In this document: one piece after another, positions 18,634 to 35,759 of the stretch
Layout of the letters: each line of letters begins with the position of its first letter
Numbering within the stretch: position 1 is the first letter of the stretch
Origin: Citrobacter youngae ATCC 29220
GTDB lineage: Bacteria; Pseudomonadota; Gammaproteobacteria; Enterobacterales; Enterobacteriaceae
DNA: 55,145 nucleotides
Assembly (NCBI RefSeq): GCF_000155975.1
Contig: NZ_GG730300.1
Location: forward strand, 759,185 to 814,329
Direction: 5' to 3'
Notes under the pieces: model-generated
Seen by the model: only the letters and a program-made list of their open reading frames with translations
Database searches by the model: none
What the model was told of the DNA's origin: nothing
Translations under genes and position numbers: made by a program

Positions 18634-18664
18634 TGTTAAACTCTTTCCATAATAAATAAAAACA

Positions 18665-21444
<2,780 letters not shown>

Positions 21445-21450
21445 AAAACA

Positions 21451-22245
21451 TTATTTGTCGTGCGTGATGATCGCCGGGATGGTGTCATCCTTGCGTAACG
21501 TCAGGATCTCACAGCCGTTTTCCGTTACCACAATAGTATGCTCGTACTGTGCAGACAAGCTCCGGTCTTTGGTTTTCACCGTCCAACCGTCTTTCATGGT
21601 GCGGATGCGGTAATCGCCGGCATTCAGCATCGGTTCTACGGTGAAGGTCATGCCCGGTTGCAGTACCACGCCGCCGTCGTCCGCATCGTAGTGCAGAACC
21701 TGTGGCTCTTCGTGGAAGCCGCGACCGATACCGTGACCGCAGTATTCACGGACCACAGAGAAACCTTCGCCTTCCGCGTATTTTTGAATCGCAGCGCCCA
21801 GCGTACGCAGGCGAATGCCCGGTTTTACCATCCGCAGCGCCAGATACAGGCTTTCCTGCGTTACACGGCACAGGCGTTCGCCCAGAATGGTGGGTTTGCC
21901 GACGATAAACATTTTGGAGGTATCGCCGTGGAATTCATCTTTAATCACGGTCACGTCGATATTGACGATATCACCCTCTTTCAGATGCTTAGCGTCATCC
22001 GGGATCCCGTGGCACACCACTTCATTAATAGAGATACATACGGATTTCGGGTAACCGTGGTAGCCCAGGCATGCGGAAATGGCCTGCTGTTCATTAACGA
22101 TGTAGTCATTACAGATGCGATCCAGCTCGCCGGTGCTGACGCCCGGTTTGATAAACGGTTCGATCATCTCCAGGACTTCGGCCGCCAGACGGCCGGCGAC
22201 GCGCATTTTTTCGATTTCTTCAGGGGTCTTGATTGAGATAGCCAT
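21451..22245 (-). CDS. map: Methionine aminopeptidase type I
   Basis: Essential cytoplasmic enzyme that removes the initiator methionine. It has 264 residues. H79 (EVVCHGIP) and the metal ligands D97 and D108 are at E. coli positions; the later motifs CGHGIGRGFHEEP and FTVEPML supply the other ligands. It is divergent from rpsB. The only DNA between it and glnD is a BIME. Confidence 0.97.
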   Translation of the reverse strand: MAISIKTPEEIEKMRVAGRLAAEVLEMIEPFIKPGVSTGELDRICNDYIVNEQQAISACLGYHGYPKSVCISINEVVCHGIPDDAKHLKEGDIVNIDVTVIKDEFHGDTSKMFIVGKPTILGERLCRVTQESLYLALRMVKPGIRLRTLGAAIQKYAEGEGFSVVREYCGHGIGRGFHEEPQVLHYDADDGGVVLQPGMTFTVEPMLNAGDYRIRTMKDGWTVKTKDRSLSAQYEHTIVVTENGCEILTLRKDDTIPAIITHDK

Positions 22246-22405
22246 GAATTCTGTCCATCAGTGCCGATGATATCGGCAATAATTGTGTAAGTGCTGCCAA
22301 TGGTATCAGTCCCGCATACGTGCTGCCAAATTGAGAATCATTAACAGCACAGACCGCCAACAATTATTGGTGTCGGTGGCGTATTTGTGGTATAAAGCGC
22401 GCCGG
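22246..22405. promoter_or_regulatory. Divergent map/rpsB promoter region
   Basis: Intergenic DNA with no gene. For rpsB I see TTGGTG (22367-22372) and TATAAA (22391-22396) with an 18-bp spacer, followed by GCGCGCC, a GC-rich discriminator typical of growth-rate controlled promoters. The map promoter on the other strand is not clear to me. Confidence 0.6.
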
Positions 22406-23295
<890 letters not shown>

Positions 23296-23349
23296 TAAGG
23301 CACGCTCGTTCGAGCCCCCTTATAAACCAGGTAGTATCACGTTTGGTTA

Positions 23350-23371
23350 GGGGCCCTTTAGGCCCCTTTTT
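23350..23371 (+). terminator. rpsB-tsf intergenic terminator/attenuator
   Basis: GGGGCC pairs with GGCCCC around CTTTA, followed by TTTTT. It lies between rpsB and tsf and probably lets only part of the transcripts continue into tsf. Confidence 0.85.
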
Positions 23372-23429
23372 CACTTTTAAATCTGTGCGGTTTCATGCCG
23401 GGCAGATCAAATCTTCCGAGGATTTTAGA

Positions 23430-24281
23430 ATGGCTGAAATTACCGCATCCCTGGTAAAAGAGCTGCGTGAGCGTACTGGCGCAGGCATGATGGATTGCAA
23501 AAAAGCACTGACTGAAGCTAATGGCGACATCGAGCTGGCAATCGAAAACATGCGTAAGTCCGGCGCAATCAAAGCGGCGAAAAAAGCAGGCAACGTTGCT
23601 GCTGACGGCGTAATCAAAACCAAAATCGACGGCAACATCGCTTTCATTCTGGAAGTTAACTGCCAGACTGACTTCGTTGCTAAAGATGCTGGTTTCCAGG
23701 CATTTGCTGACAAAGTACTGGACGCTGCCGTTGCTGGCAAAATCACTGACGTTGAAGTTCTGAAAGCACAGTTCGAAGAAGAACGTGTTGCGCTGGTTGC
23801 TAAAATCGGTGAGAACATCAACATTCGTCGCGTTGCTTCCCTGGAAGGCGACGTTCTGGGTAACTACCAGCACGGTGCTCGCATCGGTGTTCTGGTTGCT
23901 GCAACTGGCGCTGACGAAGAGCTGGTTAAACAGCTGGCTATGCACGTTGCTGCAAGCAAACCAGAATTCGTTAAGCCGGAAGACGTTTCTGCTGAAGTGG
24001 TAGAGAAAGAATACCAGGTTCAGCTGGACATCGCCATGCAGTCTGGCAAGCCGAAAGAAATCGCAGAGAAAATGGTTGAAGGCCGCATGAAGAAATTCAC
24101 CGGCGAAGTTTCTCTGACCGGCCAGCCTTTCGTTATGGAACCGAGCAAATCTGTTGGTCAGCTGCTGAAAGAGCACAACGCTGACGTAACTGGTTTCATC
24201 CGCTTCGAAGTGGGTGAAGGCATCGAGAAAGTTGAGACTGACTTTGCAGCAGAAGTTGCTGCGATGTCCAAGCAGTCTTAA
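23430..24281 (+). CDS. tsf: Elongation factor Ts
   Basis: Guanine nucleotide exchange factor for EF-Tu. The start is the ATG at 23430 ([19 protein letters not shown], 283 residues as in E. coli), not the upstream in-frame codon inside the leader. It has an N-terminal UBA-like domain, the TDFVAKD motif that contacts EF-Tu, and a coiled-coil region. Codon bias is high. Confidence 0.98.
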   Translation: MAEITASLVKELRERTGAGMMDCKKALTEANGDIELAIENMRKSGAIKAAKKAGNVAADGVIKTKIDGNIAFILEVNCQTDFVAKDAGFQAFADKVLDAAVAGKITDVEVLKAQFEEERVALVAKIGENINIRRVASLEGDVLGNYQHGARIGVLVAATGADEELVKQLAMHVAASKPEFVKPEDVSAEVVEKEYQVQLDIAMQSGKPKEIAEKMVEGRMKKFTGEVSLTGQPFVMEPSKSVGQLLKEHNADVTGFIRFEVGEGIEKVETDFAAEVAAMSKQS

Positions 24282-24292
24282 TTTTTAAAAGG

Positions 24293-24317
24293 AGCCGCCT
24301 GAGGGCGGCTTCTTTTT
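24293..24317 (+). terminator. tsf terminator
   Basis: AGCCGCC pairs with GGGCGGCT around TGAG, followed by TCTTTTTG. Confidence 0.9.
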
Positions 24318-24427
24318 GTGTCTGGCTTGTAAATTCAGCGAACCGCTATAGTGGTCATGCTGAAAAGCGACATACAATGTCGCCGGAATTAACCCATCTC
24401 ATTCGTTGACAGTCTCAGGAAAGAAAC

Positions 24428-25153
24428 ATGGCTACCAATGCAAAACCCGTCTACAAACGTATTCTGCTTAAGTTAAGTGGCGAAGCTCTGCAAGGTTCAG
24501 AAGGCTTCGGTATTGATGCAAGCATACTTGACCGTATGGCTCAGGAAATCAAAGAGCTGGTTGAGCTGGGTATTCAGGTTGGCGTAGTGATTGGTGGCGG
24601 TAACCTGTTCCGTGGCGCTGGTCTGGCGAAAGCTGGGATGAACCGCGTTGTGGGCGACCACATGGGCATGTTAGCCACCGTAATGAACGGTCTGGCGATG
24701 CGCGATGCGCTTCACCGCGCCTATGTGAACGCTCGCTTGATGTCCGCCATTCCTCTGAACGGCGTGTGTGATAACTACAGCTGGGCGGAAGCTATTAGCC
24801 TGCTGCGTAACAACCGCGTGGTTATTTTGTCTGCGGGTACTGGCAATCCGTTCTTCACTACCGACTCTGCAGCCTGTCTGCGCGGTATTGAAATTGAAGC
24901 GGATGTGGTACTGAAAGCGACCAAAGTAGACGGCGTATTTACTGCCGACCCGGCTAAAGATCCTACAGCGACCATGTACGAACAGTTGACCTACACTGAA
25001 GTACTGGATAAAGAGCTGAAAGTGATGGATCTGGCGGCCTTCACGCTGGCCCGTGACCACAAATTACCGATTCGTGTCTTTAACATGAACAAACCGGGTG
25101 CGCTGCGCCGTGTTGTTATGGGTGAAAAAGAAGGCACGTTAATCACGGAATAA
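24428..25153 (+). CDS. pyrH: UMP kinase
   Basis: Phosphorylates UMP to UDP with ATP in pyrimidine nucleotide synthesis; an amino acid kinase fold unlike eukaryotic UMP kinases, hexameric, activated by GTP and inhibited by UTP. It has 241 residues, with KLSGEALQG at the N-terminus, [10 protein letters not shown] in the phosphate loop, and [12 protein letters not shown]. It is a separate unit after the tsf terminator. Confidence 0.97.
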   Translation: MATNAKPVYKRILLKLSGEALQGSEGFGIDASILDRMAQEIKELVELGIQVGVVIGGGNLFRGAGLAKAGMNRVVGDHMGMLATVMNGLAMRDALHRAYVNARLMSAIPLNGVCDNYSWAEAISLLRNNRVVILSAGTGNPFFTTDSAACLRGIEIEADVVLKATKVDGVFTADPAKDPTATMYEQLTYTEVLDKELKVMDLAAFTLARDHKLPIRVFNMNKPGALRRVVMGEKEGTLITE

Positions 25154-25292
25154 TTCCCGTTGCGGCTAAATGCAGGTAATATTCCGCTTTAATGCCGCGG
25201 GATACATCCCTCAAAATTAATCAAGACTATACTTGTCACATCTTGCGTGGTGGGTTGGGTCTGACTGAAACGAGCTTTCAAGGATTCGTAAC

Positions 25293-25850
25293 GTGATCAA
25301 CGATATCAGAAAAGATGCTGAAGTACGCATGGACAAATGCGTCGAAGCGTTCAAAAACCAAATCAGCAAAATTCGTACGGGCCGCGCTTCTCCTAGCCTG
25401 CTGGATGGTATTGTCGTGGAATATTACGGCACGCCGACTCCGCTGCGCCAGCTGGCAAGCGTAACGGTTGAAGATTCCCGTACCCTGAAAATCAACGTGT
25501 TTGACCGTTCCATGGGCCCAGCCGTTGAGAAAGCCATTATGGCTTCCGACCTCGGTCTGAACCCAAGTTCAGCGGGTTCCGACATTCGCGTTCCGCTGCC
25601 GCCGCTCACCGAAGAACGCCGTAAAGATCTGACCAAGATCGTGCGTGGCGAAGCTGAAGGCGCGCGCGTTGCCGTACGTAACGTACGCCGTGATGCAAAC
25701 GACAAAGTGAAAGCACTGTTGAAAGATAAAGAGATCAGCGAAGATGACGATCGCCGTTCTCAGGACGAAGTACAGAAACTGACTGACGCAGCTATCAAGA
25801 AAGTTGATGCGGCGCTGGCAGAGAAAGAAACGGAACTGATGCAGTTCTGA
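25293..25850 (+). CDS. frr: Ribosome recycling factor
   Basis: Splits post-termination ribosomes together with EF-G. It has 185 residues and starts at GTG 25293, as in E. coli. The tRNA-shaped protein has a three-helix bundle (ends [22 protein letters not shown] and C-terminal helices) and a beta domain in the middle. A long terminator hairpin follows. Confidence 0.97.
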   Translation: MINDIRKDAEVRMDKCVEAFKNQISKIRTGRASPSLLDGIVVEYYGTPTPLRQLASVTVEDSRTLKINVFDRSMGPAVEKAIMASDLGLNPSSAGSDIRVPLPPLTEERRKDLTKIVRGEAEGARVAVRNVRRDANDKVKALLKDKEISEDDDRRSQDEVQKLTDAAIKKVDAALAEKETELMQF

Positions 25851-25864
25851 TTCGCCTGTACGCT

Positions 25865-25911
25865 AAAAACGCCGCTTAGAAGGCCTGGGAAGGCTGGATG
25901 GCGGCGTTTTG
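25865..25911 (+). terminator. frr terminator
   Basis: AAAAACGCCGC pairs with GCGGCGTTTT across a loop of about 25 bases, which partly folds on itself. Confidence 0.85.
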
Positions 25912-25947
25912 CTTTTTCTGTCTATACCCTATTTTTCTGGATGTCTC

Positions 25948-27144
25948 ATGAAGCAATTAACCATCCTGGGATCAACCGGTTCCATTGGTTGCAGTACGCT
26001 GGATGTAGTACGCCATAACCCGGAAAAATTTCGTGTTGCTGCGTTGGTTGCGGGTAAAAATGTTGCCCGTATGGTGGAGCAATGTCTGGAATTTTCTCCT
26101 CGCTATGCGGTAATGGACGATGAAAAAAGCGCGGCATTAGTAAAAGCGGCTCTGCTGGAGCAGGGCAGCCGCACTGACGTTATGAGCGGGCAGCAGGCTG
26201 CCTGTGATATGGCCGCGCTGGATGATGTTGATCAGGTCATGGCGGCGATTGTCGGCGCTGCGGGCTTGCTGCCGACGCTTTCAGCAATCCGCGCGGGCAA
26301 AAGCATTTTGCTGGCGAATAAAGAGTCTCTGGTAACCTGCGGACGTCTGTTTATGGACGACGTGAAACGCCACAAAGCGCAGCTTTTACCGGTAGATAGC
26401 GAGCATAACGCGATTTTTCAGAGTTTACCGCAACCGATCCAACACAATCTGGGATACGCTGACCTTGAGCAAAACGGCGTCGTGTCAGTTCTGCTTACCG
26501 GGTCTGGTGGCCCTTTCCGTGAAACGCCATTGCGCGATCTGGTTTCAATGACCCCCGATCAGGCATGCCGTCATCCGAATTGGTCGATGGGAAGAAAAAT
26601 CTCTGTCGATTCAGCCACCATGATGAATAAAGGTCTGGAATACATTGAAGCGCGTTGGTTATTTAATGCCAGCGCAAGCCAGATGGAAGTGCTGATTCAT
26701 CCGCAGTCGGTTATTCATTCGATGGTACGTTATCAGGATGGTAGCGTTCTGGCGCAGTTGGGGGAACCTGACATGCGAACGCCTATTGCCCATACGATGG
26801 CCTGGCCGGAACGTGTGACGTCTGGCGTCAAGCCTGTCGACTTTTGCCAACTCAGCGCGTTGACGTTTTCCGCACCTGATTACCAGCGCTATCCGTGCCT
26901 GAAACTGGCGATGGACGCGTTTGAGCAAGGGCAGGCGGCGACCACCGCGCTGAACGCCGCGAATGAAGTTACCGTTGCCGCGTTCCTGGCGCAGCAGATC
27001 CGATTTACCGATATTGCTGACCTGAATTTATCCGTACTGGATAAGATGGATTTGCAGGAGCCGCAGAGCGTTGATGACGTGCTGAAGGTTGATGCCATCG
27101 CGCGGGACGTCGCCAGAAAAGAAGTGATGCGACTCTCAAGCTGA
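25948..27144 (+). CDS. dxr: 1-deoxy-D-xylulose 5-phosphate reductoisomerase
   Basis: Makes 2-C-methyl-D-erythritol 4-phosphate in the non-mevalonate isoprenoid pathway (NADPH- and metal-dependent; fosmidomycin target). I start at ATG 25948 ([14 protein letters not shown], 398 residues as in E. coli). The NADPH-binding GSTGSIG is at 8-14. The substrate and metal region [12 protein letters not shown] and SGGPFR are present. It supplies precursor to uppS downstream, although a terminator lies between the two. Confidence 0.97.
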   Translation: MKQLTILGSTGSIGCSTLDVVRHNPEKFRVAALVAGKNVARMVEQCLEFSPRYAVMDDEKSAALVKAALLEQGSRTDVMSGQQAACDMAALDDVDQVMAAIVGAAGLLPTLSAIRAGKSILLANKESLVTCGRLFMDDVKRHKAQLLPVDSEHNAIFQSLPQPIQHNLGYADLEQNGVVSVLLTGSGGPFRETPLRDLVSMTPDQACRHPNWSMGRKISVDSATMMNKGLEYIEARWLFNASASQMEVLIHPQSVIHSMVRYQDGSVLAQLGEPDMRTPIAHTMAWPERVTSGVKPVDFCQLSALTFSAPDYQRYPCLKLAMDAFEQGQAATTALNAANEVTVAAFLAQQIRFTDIADLNLSVLDKMDLQEPQSVDDVLKVDAIARDVARKEVMRLSS

Positions 27145-27246
27145 TGATAATCCCTCTACGGAGAATCACGCTATTTGTTAGCGTTGGGCTTCAGTGATAT
27201 AGTCTGCGCCACTCGATCGTGGGTATTTGCTTTTTTTCGGTTGGGT

Positions 27247-27272
27247 AAGCCGTGGTTTGACACGGCTTTTTT
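27247..27272 (+). terminator. Terminator between dxr and uppS
   Basis: AAGCCGTG pairs with CACGGCTT around GTTTGA, with TTTT after the stem. It lies about 60 bp before the uppS start. Confidence 0.85.
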
Positions 27273-27330
27273 GTGGATAGGCTTCAGTATTCCTGAGTAC
27301 CGTAAATCCTTTCAGGGACAAAAACGCGTT

Positions 27331-28089
27331 ATGTTGTCTGCAACTAAACCATTAAGCGAAAATTTGCCAGCACATGGTTGTCGCCATGTAGCAATTATCA
27401 TGGATGGCAATGGCCGCTGGGCGAAAAAGCAAGGGAAGATTCGCGCCTTTGGGCATAAGGCCGGAGCAAAATCCGTCCGCCGGGCTGTCTCTTTTGCTGC
27501 CAATAACGGTATTGATGCGTTAACGCTGTATGCCTTTAGCAGTGAGAACTGGAACCGACCAGCGCAGGAAGTGAGTGCGTTAATGGAACTGTTCGTGTGG
27601 GCGCTTGATAGCGAAGTGAAAAACCTGCACCGCCATAACGTACGTCTGCGTATTATCGGCGATATCAGTCGATTTAACTCACGTTTGCAAGAACGGATTC
27701 GCAAATCAGAAGCGCTTACCGCCCAGAATACCGGGTTGACGCTGAATATTGCCGCGAATTACGGCGGACGGTGGGATATTGTCCAGGGAGTCAGGCAACT
27801 GGCACAACAGGTGCAGGAAGGTCTGCTGCGTCCAGAGCAAATCGATGAAGAGATGCTTGGGCAGCAAATTTGTATGCATGAACTGGCCCCTGTGGATTTA
27901 GTGATAAGGACTGGGGGAGAGCATCGAATTAGTAATTTTCTGTTATGGCAGATTGCCTATGCCGAACTTTACTTTACGGATGTTCTCTGGCCCGATTTCG
28001 ATGAACAAGACTTTGAAGGTGCGCTGCATGCCTTTGCTAATCGTGAGCGTCGTTTCGGCGGCACCGAGCCCGGTGATGAAAAAGCCTGA
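27331..28089 (+). CDS. uppS: Undecaprenyl diphosphate synthase
   Basis: Cis-prenyltransferase that builds the C55 lipid carrier for peptidoglycan and O-antigen from FPP and IPP. The start at ATG 27331 (MLSATKPL) gives 252 residues (E. coli 253). The catalytic aspartate D25 in IIMDGNGRW and the C-terminal [15 protein letters not shown] are present. It opens the uppS-cdsA-rseP-bamA-skp-lpx series of closely packed envelope genes. Confidence 0.97.
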   Translation: MLSATKPLSENLPAHGCRHVAIIMDGNGRWAKKQGKIRAFGHKAGAKSVRRAVSFAANNGIDALTLYAFSSENWNRPAQEVSALMELFVWALDSEVKNLHRHNVRLRIIGDISRFNSRLQERIRKSEALTAQNTGLTLNIAANYGGRWDIVQGVRQLAQQVQEGLLRPEQIDEEMLGQQICMHELAPVDLVIRTGGEHRISNFLLWQIAYAELYFTDVLWPDFDEQDFEGALHAFANRERRFGGTEPGDEKA

Positions 28090-28101
28090 TGGGGGTCGCT
28101 T

Positions 28102-28959
28102 TTGCTGAAGTATCGCCTGATTTCTGCTTTTGTTTTAATACCCGTTGTCATCGCGGCGCTGTTTCTGCTGCCGCCGGTGGGGTTCGCCATTGTTACGCTG
28201 GTCGTTTGTATGTTGGCCGCCTGGGAATGGGGACAGTTAAGCGGTTTTACCACGCGTACACAGCGAGTCTGGCTGGCGGTTTTGTGCGGGCTATTGCTGG
28301 CGCTAATGCTATTTTTGCTGCCAGAATACCATCGCAATATTCATCAGCCGCTGGTTGAAGTATCGCTATGGGCGTCGCTGGGCTGGTGGGCAGTGGCGCT
28401 ATTGCTGGTACTTTTTTACCCTGGTTCTGCGTCGGTCTGGCGTAATTCCAAAACATTACGCATAATTTTCGGCGTGCTAACCATTGTTCCTTTCTTTTGG
28501 GGAATGCTGGCGCTACGGGCATGGCACTATGATGAGAATCATTATAGTGGCGCGCTATGGCTGCTGTATGTCATGATCCTCGTTTGGGGAGCGGACTCTG
28601 GTGCGTATATGTTTGGTAAACTGTTTGGCAAACATAAACTGGCGCCGAAGGTTTCTCCTGGTAAAACCTGGCAGGGTTTTATTGGCGGACTCGCCACTGC
28701 GGCCGTGATCTCCTGGGGTTATGGCATGTGGGCGAATCTTGAGGTTGCGCCTGTCACCTTGCTCATTTGCTCCATCGTTGCGGCCCTGGCCTCCGTGCTG
28801 GGTGACCTGACCGAGAGTATGTTCAAGCGTGAAGCAGGTATTAAGGATAGTGGTCACTTAATTCCAGGGCACGGCGGTATTCTGGATCGTATTGATAGCC
28901 TGACGGCTGCGGTACCGGTCTTTGCCTGCCTGCTGTTACTGGTATTCAGGACGCTCTAA
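28102..28959 (+). CDS. cdsA: Phosphatidate cytidylyltransferase CdsA
   Basis: Integral inner membrane enzyme making CDP-diacylglycerol from phosphatidate and CTP, the branch point of phospholipid synthesis. It has 285 residues and starts at TTG 28102, as in E. coli. About eight helices are expected. The family signature lies near the C-terminus ([20 protein letters not shown], then [12 protein letters not shown]). Confidence 0.96.
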   Translation: MLKYRLISAFVLIPVVIAALFLLPPVGFAIVTLVVCMLAAWEWGQLSGFTTRTQRVWLAVLCGLLLALMLFLLPEYHRNIHQPLVEVSLWASLGWWAVALLLVLFYPGSASVWRNSKTLRIIFGVLTIVPFFWGMLALRAWHYDENHYSGALWLLYVMILVWGADSGAYMFGKLFGKHKLAPKVSPGKTWQGFIGGLATAAVISWGYGMWANLEVAPVTLLICSIVAALASVLGDLTESMFKREAGIKDSGHLIPGHGGILDRIDSLTAAVPVFACLLLLVFRTL

Positions 28960-28970
28960 CGGATGGTCTT

Positions 28971-30323
28971 ATGCTGAGTATTCTCTGGAATCTGGCTGCA
29001 TTCATCGTTGCACTCGGTGTGCTTATCACCGTGCATGAATTTGGTCATTTCTGGGTTGCACGGCGCTGCGGAGTCCGCGTTGAGCGCTTTTCCATTGGCT
29101 TTGGAAAAGCGCTTTGGCGTCGTACCGATAAACTGGGTACGGAATACGTCATCGCTCTAATCCCCCTCGGCGGCTACGTCAAAATGCTGGATGAGCGCGC
29201 TGAACCGGTGGCGCCGGAGCTGCGTCATTACGCTTTCAACAATAAAACGGTTGGGCAGCGCGCAGCCATTATCGCCGCAGGTCCGATTGCAAACTTCCTT
29301 TTTGCTATTTTCGCTTATTGGCTGGTGTTTATCATCGGTGTCCCCGGCGTTCGCCCGGTTGTTGGTGAAATAACACCCAATTCGATTGCTGCGCAGGCGC
29401 AAATTAAACCTGGAACGGAACTAAAAGCGGTTGATGGTATCGAAACCCCTGATTGGGATGCCGTGCGACTGCAGTTGGTTTCCAAAATTGGCGATGAGCA
29501 TACGATAATCAGCGTGGCGCAGTTTGGCAGTAACCAGCGGCAGGACAAAACGCTGGATTTACGCCACTGGGCATTTGAGCCAGACAAAGAGGATCCCGTC
29601 TCCAGTTTAGGGATTCGTCCGCGCGGTCCGCAGATTGAACCGGTGCTGTCAGAAGTGCAGGTTAACTCGGCTGCAAGCAAGGCGGGTTTGCAAGCTGGCG
29701 ACAGGATCGTTAAAGTCAATGGTCAGCCGCTGACGCAATGGATGACGTTCGTGACGCTGGTGCGCGATAATCCGGATAAGCCGTTAGCGCTAGATATTGA
29801 AAGACAAGGAAGTTCCTTGTCTTTAACGTTAACCCCAGATTCAAAACAGGTTAACGGGAAGGCAGAGGGGTTTGCGGGCGTAGTGCCTAAAATTATTCCT
29901 CTGCCGGATGAGTATAAGACTGTACGCCAGTATGGGCCCTTCAGCGCCATCCTCCAGGCCTCGGATAAAACGTGGCAGTTGATGAAGCTGACGGTCAGTA
30001 TGCTGGGCAAATTGATTACCGGTGATGTAAAACTGAACAACCTCAGTGGGCCGATTTCTATCGCCCAGGGGGCTGGGATGTCAGCGGAGTTCGGGGTGAT
30101 TTATTACCTGATGTTCCTTGCGCTTATCAGCGTGAACTTAGGGATAATTAACCTGTTTCCGTTGCCCGTTCTTGACGGGGGACATCTGCTGTTCCTGGCG
30201 ATTGAAAAGCTGAAGGGCGGTCCGGTATCCGAGCGGGTTCAAGACTTTAGTTATCGCATTGGCTCTATCTTGCTGGTGTTGTTAATGGGGCTTGCACTTT
30301 TCAATGATTTCTCTCGGTTGTAA
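28971..30323 (+). CDS. rseP: Site-2 protease RseP
   Basis: Intramembrane zinc metalloprotease that cleaves RseA after DegS and so releases sigma-E; it also clears signal peptides. It has 450 residues. The zinc site HEFGH is at 22-26 and the third ligand D402 lies in [10 protein letters not shown]. Two periplasmic PDZ domains lie between the membrane segments. It is placed directly before bamA, whose product load drives the sigma-E response. Confidence 0.97.
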   Translation: MLSILWNLAAFIVALGVLITVHEFGHFWVARRCGVRVERFSIGFGKALWRRTDKLGTEYVIALIPLGGYVKMLDERAEPVAPELRHYAFNNKTVGQRAAIIAAGPIANFLFAIFAYWLVFIIGVPGVRPVVGEITPNSIAAQAQIKPGTELKAVDGIETPDWDAVRLQLVSKIGDEHTIISVAQFGSNQRQDKTLDLRHWAFEPDKEDPVSSLGIRPRGPQIEPVLSEVQVNSAASKAGLQAGDRIVKVNGQPLTQWMTFVTLVRDNPDKPLALDIERQGSSLSLTLTPDSKQVNGKAEGFAGVVPKIIPLPDEYKTVRQYGPFSAILQASDKTWQLMKLTVSMLGKLITGDVKLNNLSGPISIAQGAGMSAEFGVIYYLMFLALISVNLGIINLFPLPVLDGGHLLFLAIEKLKGGPVSERVQDFSYRIGSILLVLLMGLALFNDFSRL

Positions 30324-30334
30324 GAGAGTGTTAG

Positions 30335-32770
<2,436 letters not shown>

Positions 32771-32814
32771 TTGTTCTTCGCAAAGGAATGTAGTGGTAGT
32801 GTAGCGCTGACTTT

Positions 32815-32838
32815 AGGCGATCCTGCATGGGATCGCCT
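32815..32838 (+). promoter_or_regulatory. Hairpin between bamA and skp
   Basis: AGGCGATCC pairs with GGATCGCCT around TGCATG, a perfect 9-bp stem. There is no T run, so a terminator is unlikely; it may act in mRNA processing or 3'-end protection of bamA. Confidence 0.5.
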
Positions 32839-32892
32839 GGCCACGCAAAGAACTGTACCTTCGGGTGCAAATGGGATGGTAAGGAGTTAATT

Positions 32893-33378
32893 GTGAAAAA
32901 GTGGTTATTAGCTGCAGGTCTCGGTTTAGCGATGGCAACGTCCGCACAGGCTGCTGACAAAATTGCAATCGTCAACATGGGTAGCCTGTTCCAACAGGTT
33001 GCACAGAAGACAGGTGTTTCTGCTACGCTGGAAAACGAGTTCAAAGGCCGTGCCAGCGAACTGCAGCGTATGGAATCCGATCTGCAATCTAAAATGCAGC
33101 GTCTGCAGTCAATGAAAGCGGGTAGCGATCGTACCAAGCTGGAAAAAGACGTCATGGCTCAGCGCCAGACTTTCTCTCAGAAAGCTCAGGCTTTTGAGCA
33201 GGATCGTCAACGTCGTTCCAACGAAGAACGTGGCAAACTGGTTACTCGTATCCAGACAGCTGTGAAATCTGTTGCTAGCAGCCAGAGCATCGATCTGGTC
33301 GTTGACGCAAACACCGTTGCATACAACAGCAGCGATGTAAAAGACATCACCGCTGACGTACTGAAACAGGTTAAATAA
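32893..33378 (+). CDS. skp: Periplasmic chaperone Skp
   Basis: Trimeric 'jellyfish' chaperone that holds unfolded outer membrane proteins on their way to BamA. It has 161 residues from the GTG at 32893, which follows TAAGGAG. The signal peptide ends SAQA at residue 20. The body is long helices ([19 protein letters not shown] and following) that form the tentacles. It follows bamA by about 120 bp. Confidence 0.97.
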   Translation: MKKWLLAAGLGLAMATSAQAADKIAIVNMGSLFQQVAQKTGVSATLENEFKGRASELQRMESDLQSKMQRLQSMKAGSDRTKLEKDVMAQRQTFSQKAQAFEQDRQRRSNEERGKLVTRIQTAVKSVASSQSIDLVVDANTVAYNSSDVKDITADVLKQVK

Positions 33379-33381
33379 GTA

Positions 33382-34407
33382 ATGCCTTCAATTCGACTGG
33401 CTGATTTAGCAGAGCAGTTGGATGCAGAATTACACGGTGATGGCGATATCGTCATCACCGGCGTAGCGTCCATGCAATCTGCGCAAACTGGCAATATCAC
33501 GTTCATGGTGAATCCTAAGTACCGTGAACATTTAGGCGTATGCCAGGCTTCTGCCGTTGTGATGACGCAGGACGATCTTCCTTTTGCTAAGAGTGCTGCG
33601 CTGGTAGTGAAGAATCCCTACCTGACCTATGCACGTATGGCGCAAATTTTAGATACCACGCCGCAGCCTGCACAAAACATCGCGCCCAGTGCCGCGATCG
33701 ATGCGACGGCTAAGCTGGGTAATAATGTCTCTGTGGGCGCAAACGCGGTCATTGAGTCTGGCGTAGAACTGGGCGATAACGTGGTTATCGGCGCAGGCTG
33801 CTTCGTCGGAAAAAATACAAAAATCGGTGCAGGTTCACGCTTGTGGGCGAATGTGACGATTTACCACGACATTCAGATCGGTGAGAATTGCCTGATCCAG
33901 TCCAGCACTGTCGTCGGATCTGATGGATTCGGTTATGCGAACGATCGCGGTAACTGGGTGAAGATCCCGCAGCTTGGTCGCGTGATTATCGGCGATCGCG
34001 TCGAGATCGGCGCTTGTACCACCATTGATCGTGGTGCTCTGGACGACACGGTGATCGGTAATGGTGTTATCATTGATAACCAGTGCCAGATTGCACATAA
34101 CGTTGTGATTGGCGACAATACGGCAGTCGCCGGTGGCGTCATTATGGCGGGTAGCCTGAAGATTGGCCGTTATTGCATGATTGGCGGTGCCAGCGTGATC
34201 AATGGGCATATGGAAATATGCGACAAAGTCACGGTAACGGGCATGGGTATGGTGATGCGTCCTATCACCGAACCGGGCGTCTACTCATCAGGTATTCCGC
34301 TGCAACCCAACAAGGTCTGGCGTAAAACAGCTGCACTGGTGATGAATATTGATGATATGAGCAAGCGCCTCAAAGCGATTGAGCGCAAGGTTAATCAACA
34401 AGACTAA
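33382..34407 (+). CDS. lpxD: UDP-3-O-acylglucosamine N-acyltransferase LpxD
   Basis: Third enzyme of lipid A synthesis; adds 3-hydroxymyristate from ACP to the 2-amino group. It has 341 residues, with an N-terminal uridine-binding domain, then left-handed beta-helix hexad repeats (about 105-320) and a C-terminal helix. It starts 3 bp after the skp stop, so it is translationally linked. Confidence 0.97.
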   Translation: MPSIRLADLAEQLDAELHGDGDIVITGVASMQSAQTGNITFMVNPKYREHLGVCQASAVVMTQDDLPFAKSAALVVKNPYLTYARMAQILDTTPQPAQNIAPSAAIDATAKLGNNVSVGANAVIESGVELGDNVVIGAGCFVGKNTKIGAGSRLWANVTIYHDIQIGENCLIQSSTVVGSDGFGYANDRGNWVKIPQLGRVIIGDRVEIGACTTIDRGALDDTVIGNGVIIDNQCQIAHNVVIGDNTAVAGGVIMAGSLKIGRYCMIGGASVINGHMEICDKVTVTGMGMVMRPITEPGVYSSGIPLQPNKVWRKTAALVMNIDDMSKRLKAIERKVNQQD

Positions 34408-34435
34408 AGCATCGTTTTTCGCATGTCTGATTTTT

Positions 34436-34469
34436 CGGCCTGTCCCATTCATACGATTGCGACAGGCCG
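34436..34469 (+). promoter_or_regulatory. Hairpin between lpxD and fabZ
   Basis: CGGCCTGTC pairs perfectly with GACAGGCCG (9 bp) across a 16-base loop, about 40 bp before fabZ. It is not followed by a clear T run. It could weaken read-through or be a processing site. Confidence 0.5.
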
Positions 34470-34511
34470 TGTTATTATTGCCTTTTAGTATATTTTGACA
34501 GGAAGAGTATT

Positions 34512-34967
34512 TTGACTACTAACACTCATACTCTGCATATTGAAGAGATTTTAGAGCTTCTGCCGCACCGTTTTCCGTTTCTGCTGGTTGACCGCGTGCT
34601 GGATTTTGAAGAAGGTCGTTTTCTGCGCGCAGTGAAAAATGTATCCGTTAACGAGCCTTTCTTTCAGGGCCACTTCCCGGGTAAACCTATTTTCCCTGGC
34701 GTATTGATTCTGGAAGCGATGGCGCAGGCCACCGGCATCCTCGCATTTAAAAGCGTAGGAAAACTGGAACCAGGCGAACTGTACTATTTCGCGGGTATTG
34801 ACGAAGCACGCTTTAAGCGTCCTGTCGTGCCAGGCGATCAGATGATCATGGAAGTGACTTTCGAGAAAACGCGCCGTGGCCTGACCCGTTTTAAAGGGGT
34901 TGCGCTGGTCGACGGTAAAGTTGTGTGCGAAGCAACGATGATGTGTGCCCGTAGCCGGGAGGCCTGA
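34512..34967 (+). CDS. fabZ: 3-hydroxyacyl-ACP dehydratase FabZ
   Basis: Hot-dog fold dehydratase of fatty acid synthesis. It competes with LpxA for 3-hydroxymyristoyl-ACP and so balances phospholipid against lipid A. It has 151 residues from the TTG at 34512, as in E. coli, after AGGAAGAG. The catalytic H54 and E68 lie in [17 protein letters not shown]. Confidence 0.97.
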   Translation: MTTNTHTLHIEEILELLPHRFPFLLVDRVLDFEEGRFLRAVKNVSVNEPFFQGHFPGKPIFPGVLILEAMAQATGILAFKSVGKLEPGELYYFAGIDEARFKRPVVPGDQMIMEVTFEKTRRGLTRFKGVALVDGKVVCEATMMCARSREA

Positions 34968-34970
34968 TAC

Positions 34971-35759
34971 GTGATTGATAAATCCGCCTTTATTCACCCT
35001 ACCGCCATTGTGGAAGAGGGCGCCAGCATTGGCGCTAACGCTCACATTGGCCCATTTTGTATTGTTGGACCCCATGTTGAAATTGGTGAGGGTACCGTAC
35101 TGAAGTCTCACGTTGTCGTGAATGGCCATACAAAAATTGGTCGCGATAACGAGATCTATCAGTTTGCCTCCATCGGCGAAGTTAACCAGGATCTTAAATA
35201 TGCTGGTGAACCGACTCGCGTGGAAATTGGCGATCGTAACCGCATTCGCGAAAGCGTCACCATTCATCGTGGCACAGTGCAGGGCGGTGGAGTGACGAAG
35301 GTGGGCAGCGATAACTTACTGATGATTAATGCGCACGTCGCGCATGATTGTACGGTAGGCAACCGCTGTATTCTGGCGAATAACGCCACGCTTGCCGGAC
35401 ATGTTTCGCTCGATGATTTTGTTATCATCGGCGGCATGACTGCGGTGCATCAGTTCTGCATCATCGGCGCGCATGTGATGGTTGGCGGCTGTTCTGGCGT
35501 TGCTCAGGACGTGCCACCGTACGTTATCGCCCAGGGCAACCACGCGACGCCATTTGGCGTTAACATCGAAGGTCTGAAGCGTCGTGGGTTCACCCGCGAA
35601 GCGATTACCGCGATTCGTAACGCCTACAAAGCGTTGTACCGTAGCGGTAAAACGCTGGAAGAAGTGAAGCCGGAAATCGCCGAGCTGGCGAAACAGTACC
35701 CAGAAGTTCAGGCCTTCAGCGACTTCTTTGAACGCTCAACGCGTGGTCTGATTCGTTAA
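34971..35759 (+). CDS. lpxA: UDP-N-acetylglucosamine O-acyltransferase LpxA
   Basis: First enzyme of lipid A synthesis; transfers 3-hydroxymyristate to UDP-GlcNAc. It has 262 residues from GTG 34971. It is a hexapeptide-repeat beta-helix through about residue 190, with the catalytic histidine in the [12 protein letters not shown] region, and a helical C-terminal domain. It lies 3 bp after fabZ, and its stop overlaps the lpxB start by one base. Confidence 0.97.
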   Translation: MIDKSAFIHPTAIVEEGASIGANAHIGPFCIVGPHVEIGEGTVLKSHVVVNGHTKIGRDNEIYQFASIGEVNQDLKYAGEPTRVEIGDRNRIRESVTIHRGTVQGGGVTKVGSDNLLMINAHVAHDCTVGNRCILANNATLAGHVSLDDFVIIGGMTAVHQFCIIGAHVMVGGCSGVAQDVPPYVIAQGNHATPFGVNIEGLKRRGFTREAITAIRNAYKALYRSGKTLEEVKPEIAELAKQYPEVQAFSDFFERSTRGLIR

